Positions 28,499 through 36,029 of a DNA stretch of 64,000 bases are shown piece by piece. The notes beneath the pieces were generated by a model that saw nothing but the letters and a program-made list of their open reading frames with translations, searched no databases and was not told the origin of the DNA. Each line of letters begins with the position of its first letter. Position 1 is the stretch's first letter. Origin of the DNA: Deltaproteobacteria bacterium (GTDB taxonomy: Bacteria > Desulfobacterota > Binatia > Binatales > Binataceae); NCBI GenBank assembly GCA_021780755.1, contig JAJXYF010000019.1:93600-157599 (forward strand), in the 5' to 3' direction. A program made the position numbers and the translations under genes.

Positions 28499-29023
28499 CA
28501 TTCCAGAGGCAAAGGCGAGGACCAGCCATCCTCGGAAGAACTTCGTTGCTTTCAGGTTAACCTGTTCTAGATACGACTGTCGCACGAAATACATGACCTG
28601 AATCCAATATTTTTTGAGCTCCTTTGGCTGGTTGAGGTAGTCCGCGCAGAACCAGTCTCTCGTGCTGAACCATTGCGCATCCGCGAGGAGCGTAGCGCTG
28701 AAGAAAGTATATGCTGCGTACAGGCTAATGATCGCGGCAGTTAGCACAACGGGAACCATACATGGGTCGACCAATTGCTTCCAAGTAGCTGAGGTGGAAA
28801 GGAGAAGCGCCACGATGGCTCCGCAATAACCGGCGGCTTTGCTGGCCTTTGCGTCGAGGTATTCCCAGCGAGCGTTGATTTCGTCGATCATCATAAGGCC
28901 GAAGGCGTAGTACTGATCCGCAACCGCATCACTGCAATTGTCTAGACGTCGGTTTACCTCATTCAAGTCGATTTGGAAGTCAGATGTCACGAGCCCTCGG
29001 GCCACGGGAGCGTGCTTTGCCAT
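28421..29023 (-). CDS. Membrane protein of the mini-island with three predicted helices (200 aa)
   Basis: An N-terminal polar region of about 60 residues (MAKHAPVARGLV at the start) rich in D, N and E is followed by hydrophobic segments near 66-84, 90-115 and 165-185, with a soluble loop between the second and third. The layout (short helical N-domain, hydrophobic hairpin, short tail) resembles SLATT-like and Pycsar-type membrane effectors of defence systems, but I see no diagnostic motif. No nucleotide cyclase or other partner is encoded beside it. The family is unrecognised. Confidence 0.6.
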   Translation of the reverse strand: MAKHAPVARGLVTSDFQIDLNEVNRRLDNCSDAVADQYYAFGLMMIDEINARWEYLDAKASKAAGYCGAIVALLLSTSATWKQLVDPCMVPVVLTAAIISLYAAYTFFSATLLADAQWFSTRDWFCADYLNQPKELKKYWIQVMYFVRQSYLEQVNLKATKFFRGWLVLAFASGMLIVALLDGACRSSPLFHRFSLWLWT

Positions 29024-29050
29024 CTAAGTGAGCACGGAAAAATGGCCACG

Positions 29051-29261
29051 CTAAGGTCGTCTCGCGTCCAGAACCAGCAACGCAGCGAGCAAAACCAGCG
29101 CAGCCAGGATGAAGAGCAGTCCGTTACTCTGGGGAACCGGGGGGAGCGTCTGGGCGAAAAGCCACTTTCCGCTCTGCGCGCTGACGTTTCACGCGTAATC
29201 CAACCGGTATCAGCAAGCCAGTGATGATACCGGTAAGCGCCTTGCCGGTATTCGGGTCCAT
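29051..29261 (-). pseudogene. Small two-helix membrane protein split by a frameshift at a six-base run
   Basis: The ATG at 29261 opens a 45-codon frame (MDPNTGKALTGIITGLLIPV at the start) that stops at 29124. In the +1 frame, right after a run of six G on the plus strand (29139-29144), a second hydrophobic helix is encoded (GLLFILAALVLLAALLVLD) and closes at 29051 with DARRP. Joining the two frames at the run gives one 2-helix protein with a basic loop, like small holins. The break may be a sequencing or assembly error, a real mutation or programmed slippage. No strong ribosome-binding site is visible. Confidence 0.35.
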
Positions 29262-29275
29262 CGATCTATTAGCGG

Positions 29276-29554
29276 TCAGGCAGGAATCACCACCGTAGCG
29301 CTCGAGTAGGCTTGCCCATCTCTGCCTTTCACATACTCGACTATGGACTCCGCGATGACGCCAGCAAAGTCGTTCGCCTCATCGGTCGTGGCCACTTCTC
29401 TGTTCCTGTCGGTATCTGCCGATGCGCCCGCCTGCCGGAAAGCCACTTCGACATATCGCACTTTGACGGGATAGTCCCGGAAGAACTCGAGCAGACGTTC
29501 CTTGATGGTCTCGAAATCCCTGACTTCCGCAAAATCAAACCGCAACTCTTTCAT
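29276..29554 (-). CDS. Hypothetical protein of the mini-island (92 aa)
   Basis: A soluble alpha/beta-looking protein with MKELRFDFAEVRDFETIKER at the N-terminus and a C-terminal strand-rich end (YSSATVVIPA). ATG 29554 has GGGGAG four bases upstream; the longer frame to 29752 would run through the iteron-like repeats and is unlikely. No motif recognised. It is preceded by the ATGACGC repeat cluster, which could regulate it. Confidence 0.5.
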   Translation of the reverse strand: MKELRFDFAEVRDFETIKERLLEFFRDYPVKVRYVEVAFRQAGASADTDRNREVATTDEANDFAGVIAESIVEYVKGRDGQAYSSATVVIPA

Positions 29555-29662
29555 TTTCTCCCCCTTCGCGTCCGAGGTTTTATCGCTAATGCTCTCTCGC
29601 AGAAGGGTTTTAGCATACAAGCATTCGGCCCGCAAAATTGGTCGAGTGAAAAAACCCTTGAA

Positions 29663-29786
29663 ATGACGGAGGAATGACGCACATGACGCAGCATGACGCA
29701 CGCACTTTTTTCCTGCGTCATTGCAAAAACCCTTCGCGCCCATTGACTTCAAGCACTCGCGAAGGCCTCCTGACGCACATGATGCA
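29663..29786. repeat. Cluster of ATGACGC repeats (iteron-like)
   Basis: ATGACGGA or ATGACGCA occurs at 29663, 29674, 29683 and 29693, that is every 9-11 bp and so on one face of the helix. An inverted copy (TGCGTCAT) is at 29714-29721, and further copies are at 29771 (TGACGCAC) and 29779 (ATGATGCA). The cluster lies upstream of the minus-strand gene 29276-29554. Iterons of a replication origin and operator sites of an island repressor are both possible. Confidence 0.6.
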
Positions 29787-29830
29787 GGTTATTTTCCTTG
29801 GAGGAAGAGAAGAGAAAAGAGATCAGAATC

Positions 29831-29907
29831 CGGTGCCAAATAGGTGCCAAATCGAGGAGATATTCGCGCCCGTCAGCAAACTACATGCCGGTGTCAAATA
29901 GGTGCCA
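29831..29907 (+). repeat. Pair of 19-bp direct repeats near the right island end (possible integrase arm-type sites)
   Basis: CGGTGCCAAATAGGTGCCA at 29831-29849 recurs at 29889-29907 with one mismatch (CGGTGTCAAATAGGTGCCA). Within each, GGTGYCAA/GGTGCCA is itself doubled. The copies are 58 bp apart and lie about 120-200 bp inside the right 48-bp repeat. That position and the internal doubling are what arm-type binding sites of tyrosine integrases look like. No integrase is encoded here, so this is inference. Confidence 0.45.
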
Positions 29908-30029
29908 TTCCTCAGTAGCACTCAAGGCGGATAATGGTAGATAGTGCTTGGACAATTTCGATGCTGGGCAAAGCGCGAAAGCGGAAACTCCGCGTCCAAA
30001 TTGGACAATGTCGGTAGGCTAGTTTCGTT

Positions 30030-30077
30030 CTTACAAGCCGGGGGTCGCTGGTTCGAAACCAGCACCGCCCACCAATA
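30030..30077 (+). repeat. Right attachment site (attR), 48-bp copy of the tRNA-Val 3' part
   Basis: Exact copy of 27585-27632, covering the anticodon loop to just beyond CCA. The 5' half of a tRNA is missing upstream, so this is not a second tRNA gene but the remnant created by integration. It closes the 2.4-kb mini-island. Confidence 0.9.
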
Positions 30078-30170
30078 TCCAGCTACTAGCCACTTCATCC
30101 GCACGACGAGCCCTGTCACGGCAGGGTGTCGCGCTTTGCAGGACATTGACCGGCGCGGCAGCCGCGGCGG

Positions 30171-30917
30171 TTAGCGCCTGCGTTCGGCCTGTTCGCTCGG
30201 CAGCGCGGCCTCCGCGACGCGCGCCGGGATCGCCGGTTCGGAAGCCGCGACCATCTTGTAGAGCATCGACGCAATCGCGGCGCCGATTAACGGCGCTACG
30301 ATGAATAGCCAGAGTTGATCGACGGCCCATCCGCCGACAAACACCGCGGGTCCGATACTGCGGGCCGGGTTGACCGAAGTGTTGGTCACCGGGATGCCCA
30401 CGAGATGGATCAGGACGAGCACGATTCCGATCGGGATGCCGGCGAAGCCGACCGGCGCCTTGATATCGGTGGTGCCCAATACGGTGAAGACCAGAAAGAA
30501 GGTCAATACTACTTCGGCGACGAAAGCCGCCGTCAAATCATAGCCGCCGGGGGAATGAGCGCCGTAGCCGTTGGCGGCGAAGCCAGCGGTGGACGGATCG
30601 TAACCGGCGCTGGTTCCTCCCGCGATGATCAGGAGCACGCCGCCCGCGATGATGGCGCCGGCAATCTGCGCGATAACGTATCCGGGAACATGCTTCGCTT
30701 CGAATTTACCGCTGAGCAGCAATCCGAACGTCACGGCGGGATTGATATGGCATCCGGAGATCGGTCCGATTGCGTAAGCCATCACGAGGAGTGAAAAGCC
30801 GAAGGCGAACGCGACGCCCGCGAAGCCGATGTGACTGCCGGCCAGCACCGCCGCGCCGCATCCGCCGAAGACGAGTACGAAGGTTCCGATGAGTTCCGCC
30901 AAATATCTTTTCATCAT
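30171..30917 (-). CDS. aqpZ: Aquaporin / MIP-family channel (248 aa)
   Basis: Six transmembrane helices and two half-helices with NPA motifs: SGCHINPAVTFG in the first half and TNTSVNPARSIGPAVFVGG in the second. The second NPA is followed by the conserved Arg of the selectivity filter. The absence of the Asp after the second NPAR (seen in glycerol facilitators, NPARD) favours a water channel (AqpZ type). ATG 30917 has AGGAGG 8 bases upstream; the longer frame lacks such a site. A Glu/Arg-rich tail of about 25 residues follows the last helix. The gene stands alone. Confidence 0.9.
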   Translation of the reverse strand: MMKRYLAELIGTFVLVFGGCGAAVLAGSHIGFAGVAFAFGFSLLVMAYAIGPISGCHINPAVTFGLLLSGKFEAKHVPGYVIAQIAGAIIAGGVLLIIAGGTSAGYDPSTAGFAANGYGAHSPGGYDLTAAFVAEVVLTFFLVFTVLGTTDIKAPVGFAGIPIGIVLVLIHLVGIPVTNTSVNPARSIGPAVFVGGWAVDQLWLFIVAPLIGAAIASMLYKMVAASEPAIPARVAEAALPSEQAERRR

Positions 30918-31351
30918 GGGGTTATCCTCCTGAGGGCGACAAGCGCGCGACGATTGCACTCCCACACGACCCTTATCACCCTCCCGCTTTCCAATATCAA
31001 ATGCCGCGACCGATTAAACGGCGATCGATTTAGTACGGTTTGACAGGTCTCAATCGGCGTGCGCGAACTCCTTTCTAATTCGAATGACGCGGCGAAAGGC
31101 GGTCGCGGCAGCCGACTGACTAATCGCGGCGGTTAGCGGCCTGATGCAGATTTCCAGCGCCCCGATGCAAAACGCACTCGTACATCTGGGCCAGCGCAAC
31201 ACATTGCGGATGTCCCCGGTTTCCGGGCCATAGATGGCCAACACGCGATCGAGCAGGACTATATTTGTGGAGACTTGGCGCGGGAGGATATTATTGTGGA
31301 TAGATCGGGGCGATCGTTACGCAGCATGACGGCTGATGATGTTTGCGCGCT
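30918..31351. other. Gap between the aquaporin gene and the barrel gene
   Basis: About 430 bp containing the aquaporin promoter on the minus strand. Short open frames (for example 31050-31244 minus) show no protein-like features. I see no repeat, terminator or RNA gene. The sequence is of somewhat lower GC near 31255-31300. Confidence 0.4.
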
Positions 31352-32275
31352 TTACCATTCGGCGATTTCCGGAAAAGCCATGGTGATTCCGAAGTTTACC
31401 GTGGTCTGAGGTGCGACCGGCGCAAATTGCCGGTAGGCAGTCCACTGTCCCGATACATACAGGTTGAGCGGCGGCAGTCCCGGACGGACGATGACTCGCC
31501 CGACTCCGAGGCTGAGCGGTATCAGCGTCGTCGAACGACTCCGCCATCCACATAGCCAGGTCGCATCGGCGGATCGCACGTACCAGCCCCAAAACAGGTG
31601 CAGCAGTAGCACGGGTTGGAATTCGGCGGTGCTGATGGACTTGCGGTTAGATGAGGTGTAGGCGAAGGAGATCGGGTTCTGGAAAAGGAAGCCCATCACG
31701 AGCCACGGTATGCCGGTGTACAGGCCTGCCACGACCGGGCCCGCCTGCCACGCGCCCTGGCCGGCGCTCCGCGAGGTCGCGGTTGGAAACACGAACATGG
31801 GTCCCAGCCCGAGCTTGAGGTTCGATTTTGGGTCAGGCCAAGGTAAAACGGCCGCATCGAACAACTGCGTATCGCCAAACTCTGTGCGCACCCCCCCGCG
31901 CGAACTCGGTACGGTAACCAGTGAGAAGGTCGGGCGAATCAACTGGACAAACGGCAGGAGAGAGTAAGGCGGTATCCGCGGAATAATCGCTCTCAGGAGC
32001 GTCTGGTTGGTTTGCACGTGAGTGCCGAAATTTGCCGGCGTGTACGCATCCTTGATGAAGAGCTGGGGCAAAGTTGTGAGCGGGTCGGTGAATTCCAGCT
32101 CGAGCTGCTTTATCTCAGCCTCGTCCGCGCGAGCGAATCCCGCCCCCGGGCCAGCCATCGTCAAGGCCATGAGCAGCGTCCAAAAAAACGCGTGAGTTGT
32201 TGCCGACGAATAGTCCTTCGATCGGGTTCTCAATTGCGGCGCGACGCAACGATGTGGTTTTTCTTGCAGCGGCAT
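31352..32275 (-). CDS. Outer-membrane-type beta-barrel protein of the so-called neuromedin U family (307 aa)
   Basis: After a polar leader of about 28 residues there is a signal sequence (TLLMALTMAGPGAGFARA). The remainder is beta-rich with segments typical of a widespread bacterial family auto-named 'neuromedin U': GLGPMFVFPTATS, WQAGPVVAGLYTGIPWLVMGFLFQNPISF, and near the end LPLNLYVSGQWTAYRQF-like text (here PPLNLYVSGQWTAYRQF) and FGITMAFP. It most likely forms a small barrel or porin in the outer membrane. The name has no functional meaning. A degraded copy of its 3' end occurs at 38.9-39.1 kb. Confidence 0.6.
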   Translation of the reverse strand: MPLQEKPHRCVAPQLRTRSKDYSSATTHAFFWTLLMALTMAGPGAGFARADEAEIKQLELEFTDPLTTLPQLFIKDAYTPANFGTHVQTNQTLLRAIIPRIPPYSLLPFVQLIRPTFSLVTVPSSRGGVRTEFGDTQLFDAAVLPWPDPKSNLKLGLGPMFVFPTATSRSAGQGAWQAGPVVAGLYTGIPWLVMGFLFQNPISFAYTSSNRKSISTAEFQPVLLLHLFWGWYVRSADATWLCGWRSRSTTLIPLSLGVGRVIVRPGLPPLNLYVSGQWTAYRQFAPVAPQTTVNFGITMAFPEIAEW

Positions 32276-32293
32276 GGCAGTCGAGTTACGTCG

Positions 32294-32911
32294 TTAGCGA
32301 CGGGGGTGGGCCTGGGTGCGGATGGCGGCGGCGATATCGGCGCTCATCCGGGCGAGGGCGCGGCTGTGAGCGGCGGCCAGGGCGTCGAAGCCGTCACCGG
32401 CGACCACTTCGCGCGCGACCGTGCGTCCCGAGCGGGTCTGTCCGCCCGCACCCTTGCGCACCGCCCAGACCGCTTCGAGCAGCGTGGAGGCGCCGCGCGT
32501 GGACTCGAAGCGCTGCACGTCAATGGACACATAGTATTGCGCGTTGAAGTTCGCCATCGGCGCGGTCGCCACGTCGGGGGTCCCCAGCAGCACCACCAGA
32601 TCGCCCGCCACCGCCCGCGCGATGCCGTCGTTGAGCGGCGCCACCCAGCGATTGAACTCGTCAACCTCGACCCGGTTGGGCGCCACCCGCAACACAAACT
32701 GCGGCTGATCGTCGGCCGCCGGGATGCTGACCGGCCCGACCATCACGGCGACGTGCGCCGCCGGCGTGCCGTCCGGCGTGGCGGTGGAATCCAGCGTGTA
32801 GAAACGCGCCGGCGCCGTCGTACTGCATCCGCTGGCGGCCGCCAGCGCGATTAGCGCGATCAACCCGACCATCGTAACCTTGGCGATCGCGCTGCGCACG
32901 GCCGCCCTCAC
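32294..32911 (-). CDS. pqiC: PqiC-type lipoprotein of MCE transport system (205 aa)
   Basis: Lipoprotein signal with lipobox AASGC (Cys about residue 29) followed by STTAPARFYTLDS, the conserved opening of the PqiC/YmbA (DUF330) family. In E. coli PqiC is an outer-membrane lipoprotein that docks the PqiB needle to the outer membrane for lipid transfer. The GTG start overlaps the pqiB stop by four bases (GTGA), so it is translationally coupled. It is the last gene of pqiA-pqiA-pqiB-pqiC. Confidence 0.82.
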   Translation of the reverse strand: MRAAVRSAIAKVTMVGLIALIALAAASGCSTTAPARFYTLDSTATPDGTPAAHVAVMVGPVSIPAADDQPQFVLRVAPNRVEVDEFNRWVAPLNDGIARAVAGDLVVLLGTPDVATAPMANFNAQYYVSIDVQRFESTRGASTLLEAVWAVRKGAGGQTRSGRTVAREVVAGDGFDALAAAHSRALARMSADIAAAIRTQAHPRR

Positions 32912-34497
32912 TTGGCCTCTCCCTGCTTGCCGCGAATCAGCGCTTCCGGATGCCGCTCCAGGTAGTCGGTCAGCACCCGCACCGAGCGCGCCGCCCGGCT
33001 GACCTCCTGCATCGTCGCGTCCAACTGCTGCACCTGCGCCGAATTCGGCGCCGTCAGATTGCTCGCGTTGTCCAGCGTCCCCTGCGCAGTCACCAGCGTG
33101 CCCCGCGCGCTCACCAGCGTCAGGTCGAGGTCCCCCAGCGCCTTCTGCAGGTTATCGCCGATCTGTTGCAACGGCATCCGGTCGATCTTCTTGATGATGT
33201 TGTTGATGCTCTCTTCGGTCTGCTCCAACTGCCCCGGCACAGTCGGCAACTCCACCGGCCTCTGCGCCCAGTCCACCGTCGCCGGCGCCGCACCCGGAAA
33301 AACGTCGAGCGCCACATACACCGCCCCGGTCAGCAGGTTCCCCGTCCGCAGTTGCGCCCGCACCCCGTGCCCCACCAGCGAATCGATCAGCCGCCGGCGC
33401 ACCGTCTCGAGGTTCACTCCCGCCGCCGTCCCCACCACCTTCACCCCCAAGCGCCGCGGATCCAACTGGATCGTCACCGGCACCGAGAACTGGAAGTTCC
33501 TCAGGTCGATCTGCGCCCGCACGTCGGTCACCTCGCCAACCGGTATCCCGCGAAACTCCACCGGCGATCCCGCCGCCAGTCCCCGCACCGATTCGTTGAA
33601 GATCAACCGGTAGGTCTGCGGATTTTCCGGCGCCGGCCGAAACGCCACCGCACGGTCGCTATAGAGCGTGAACACACTGTCCGCCTCCGCGGGCGGCAGC
33701 ACCGGCAAGGTCGCGTCGGTCTCGAACGCGATCCCCCCAATCAAGATCGACAGCACCGACTGGGTTTGGACCTTGAGACCACTCGCCGACAGCGACACGT
33801 CGAAGCCGCTCGCGTGCCAAAACCGCGTATTCGGGTTCACGTACTGGTCGTATGGCGCCCGCACGAAGACCTTCACCGTCAACAACTTGCCGTCCGGGTC
33901 GAGCGCATACGACGACACCTCGCCCACCTGCAAGCGGCGGAAAAACAGCGGCGTCCCGGTATCCAGCGAACCCAGGTCCGGCGCCTTCAGCACGAAGAAC
34001 CGCCCCGCTTCGCCCCCGGTGATCACCGGCTGCGTCTCGAGCCCCTCGAAGTGGCGCCGCCCCTGCTTCGAACTGCCAATCTCCATCCCGATGTACGCCC
34101 CCGAGATCAGCGTCCCCAGCCCGGTCACGTTGGCGCCCGAAATCCGCGGCCGCACCACCCAGAATCGCGTGTCCTCGACCAGGAACGCCTCGGTCCGCGG
34201 CGCCATCTGGATCGTGATGATGACCCGCTGATGGTCCTGCGACAGCCGGATCGCCGTCACCGTCCCGATGTCCACGCCGTTGTAATGCACCTTGGTCTTG
34301 CCCGCCTCCAGCCCCTCCGCGGACTGGAAGACCAGCGTCACTACCGGCCCTTCGCCCATGATTCGCGTCACGGCTACCCATACCCCCACCAGTGCCGCCA
34401 CGATCGGAATGAACCACACCAGCGACAGCCGCGTCCGGCTCCGCGGCAATCCCCGCGATTCCACGATCCCTCCCGCCGGCCTCTCCCCTTCAGGCAT
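32908..34497 (-). CDS. pqiB: PqiB, MCE-domain intermembrane transport protein (529 aa)
   Basis: One N-terminal transmembrane helix (about residues 20-42: SLVWFIPIVAALVGVWVAV) anchors the protein in the inner membrane. Three MCE domains follow: the first with FQSAEGLEAGKTKVHYNGVDIG, the second near 150-260 (DLGSLDTGTPLFFRRLQVGEV), the third near 270-380 (VRGLAAGSPVEFRGIPVGEV). The C-terminal coiled region should form the needle. PqiB hexamers bridge the periplasm and move phospholipids. The start at 34497 overlaps the upstream pqiA gene by eight bases; an in-frame ATG at 34524 is possible. Confidence 0.92.
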   Translation of the reverse strand: MPEGERPAGGIVESRGLPRSRTRLSLVWFIPIVAALVGVWVAVTRIMGEGPVVTLVFQSAEGLEAGKTKVHYNGVDIGTVTAIRLSQDHQRVIITIQMAPRTEAFLVEDTRFWVVRPRISGANVTGLGTLISGAYIGMEIGSSKQGRRHFEGLETQPVITGGEAGRFFVLKAPDLGSLDTGTPLFFRRLQVGEVSSYALDPDGKLLTVKVFVRAPYDQYVNPNTRFWHASGFDVSLSASGLKVQTQSVLSILIGGIAFETDATLPVLPPAEADSVFTLYSDRAVAFRPAPENPQTYRLIFNESVRGLAAGSPVEFRGIPVGEVTDVRAQIDLRNFQFSVPVTIQLDPRRLGVKVVGTAAGVNLETVRRRLIDSLVGHGVRAQLRTGNLLTGAVYVALDVFPGAAPATVDWAQRPVELPTVPGQLEQTEESINNIIKKIDRMPLQQIGDNLQKALGDLDLTLVSARGTLVTAQGTLDNASNLTAPNSAQVQQLDATMQEVSRAARSVRVLTDYLERHPEALIRGKQGEAK

Positions 34498-35146
34498 GTA
34501 CTTGCTCTCCCGAGCTGGCGGCATCCCAGATGAGCCGCGGATCGAACGACTCGACGGCGAGCATCGTCAGCACCACGACTGCCGCGAAGAACAGCAGGCC
34601 GGGCGCCGGCGACACCGACATCAGCGGTTGGAGCTGAATCAGGGCCGCAGTAAAAGTGTCAACGAACACATCGACCATCGACCACCGTCCGATGAACTCG
34701 ACCATGCGGTAGAGCCGCACTCGTTGCCGGTTGTTTTTGATGGACCCGCGCCGCGCGGTCACCAGCAGATACGCGAGCGCGAGAATCTTTGCGCTGGGGA
34801 TCATGATGCTCGCGACGAGCACGATGAGCGACAGCGGCCATCCGGTGGGCGACCAGAGCAGGACCACGCCCTGCAATATAGTGTCGGAATCGGTACCGGT
34901 AGCGGTAGTCGTCGTCAATACCGGCAGCAGGTTTGCGGGGACGTAGCAGATGGCCGCCGAAAGGAGATAGGCCCAGGTGCGCTGGATGCTGGCACGCTTG
35001 CGAAACGCGAGTTCTTCATCGCAGCGCGGACAGCGCCCTTCCTCGGCGCCGGGGGCGGGACGCGAGATCAGGCCGCAGACGCCGCATCCGTGGAGCCCCT
35101 GCCGCATCGCGGTCGAGTAGGTTTCGGCGGCAGCCCCCGTACTCAC
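34490..35146 (-). CDS. pqiA: PqiA-type membrane protein, second half (218 aa)
   Basis: Inner-membrane component of the Pqi system. Two CxxC pairs at the N-terminus (GCGVCGL and CPRCDEE) form a zinc ribbon, followed by four hydrophobic segments. The motif FIGRWSMVDVFVDTF and the ending FDPRLIWD are characteristic of PqiA domains. E. coli PqiA has two such domains in one protein; here they are separate genes. The GTG at 35146 overlaps the stop of the upstream gene (GTGA). Confidence 0.88.
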   Translation of the reverse strand: MSTGAAAETYSTAMRQGLHGCGVCGLISRPAPGAEEGRCPRCDEELAFRKRASIQRTWAYLLSAAICYVPANLLPVLTTTTATGTDSDTILQGVVLLWSPTGWPLSLIVLVASIMIPSAKILALAYLLVTARRGSIKNNRQRVRLYRMVEFIGRWSMVDVFVDTFTAALIQLQPLMSVSPAPGLLFFAAVVVLTMLAVESFDPRLIWDAASSGEQVHA

Positions 35147-35817
35147 GAGGCCGCCCCCGACGCTCGGCCATCGCCAGCCGTATGCCGGACGCCATCCGCG
35201 GCCCACTCGATCTTGTCCCAGACCTCACGCGGATCGAAACTCGCTTGCATCGCGGCGAGCACGAACACCAGCGCCCCGAGGATGAACAGCGCCACGCCCG
35301 GAATGACCGTCGCGTAATCCGCGATCTTCACCAGCGCGATCAGAACGCCCAGCATCATCACTTCGATCATGCTCCAGGTCCGCGTGGTGGGATGATGGCG
35401 CATCAGCGTGCCAACCCATCTGGGCGCGGAGGTGCGCCAGGCGCCGAGCACGATGGCGAGCATCAGGCCAATCTGCAAAGCCGGCGCAATGATTACCGTA
35501 ATCATAACGAGCACGGCGACGATCTCCTGCCCGTCCTGCCATAGTGTCTCGACGCCACCGAGCACGGTGGTTGAAGCCGCACGTCCGACAATCGTCAGGC
35601 CAAGCATGGGCACGACATTCGCGATGATGTAGAGGACCGCGGCGGCGAGCGAGAAGGCGAGCGTGCGGTTGAGCGAATCATCACGGCGGCGCCACAGTTC
35701 CTTGTTGCAGCGGGGACAGCGCGCGGAACCACCTGGCGGCAGATCGGGCAAGCGCTGCAGGAGGTCGCAATGCGGGCAGACGGTGAGCGAGTCATCGACG
35801 ATCGGCCGGTTGTACAC
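35143..35817 (-). CDS. pqiA: PqiA-type membrane protein, first half (224 aa)
   Basis: Homologous to the next gene and to the first domain of E. coli PqiA. The N-terminal zinc ribbon is CPHCDLLQRLP ... CPRCNKEL, followed by four hydrophobic helices. The RTWSMIEVMMLGVLIALVK region and the final FDPREVWDKIEW are family signatures. It begins the four-gene overlapping cluster pqiA-pqiA-pqiB-pqiC. Start is GTG 35817 with AAGG 9 bases upstream. Together the pair likely makes one heteromeric PqiA unit that loads or receives lipids at the inner membrane. Confidence 0.88.
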   Translation of the reverse strand: MYNRPIVDDSLTVCPHCDLLQRLPDLPPGGSARCPRCNKELWRRRDDSLNRTLAFSLAAAVLYIIANVVPMLGLTIVGRAASTTVLGGVETLWQDGQEIVAVLVMITVIIAPALQIGLMLAIVLGAWRTSAPRWVGTLMRHHPTTRTWSMIEVMMLGVLIALVKIADYATVIPGVALFILGALVFVLAAMQASFDPREVWDKIEWAADGVRHTAGDGRASGAAS

Positions 35818-36029
35818 GAGATTAAACCTTCACGCTGAGGGCCAAGGGGGAAAGGTGGCACCGGATCGCGCCCGCCTGCCCGCGCCATTGGAATCCCCGC
35901 GGCAGCAGTTCGTCAATCACCGCGCAGTCCACGTTTTCAATGCACCGATCCGATAACACCCCAACCATGCCCTGCCCTAAAGCTTCACCCTATTGTACCA
36001 AAGTCCAATACCTTGGGACGAAAAAGCTA

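Noticed and set aside
27555..30077. Prophage interpretation of the tRNA-Val island
   Set aside because: Too short and without integrase, structural, lysis or replication genes; better described as a mini-island or satellite remnant.
30030..30077. Second tRNA gene
   Set aside because: Only the 3' part from the anticodon loop onward is present; the acceptor 5' strand and D arm are missing, so it is the att duplication.
32950..34533. Long plus-strand ORF (527 aa) antisense to pqiB
   Set aside because: Peptide dominated by R, H, P, Q; pqiB on the other strand has clear MCE domains, overlaps and neighbours.
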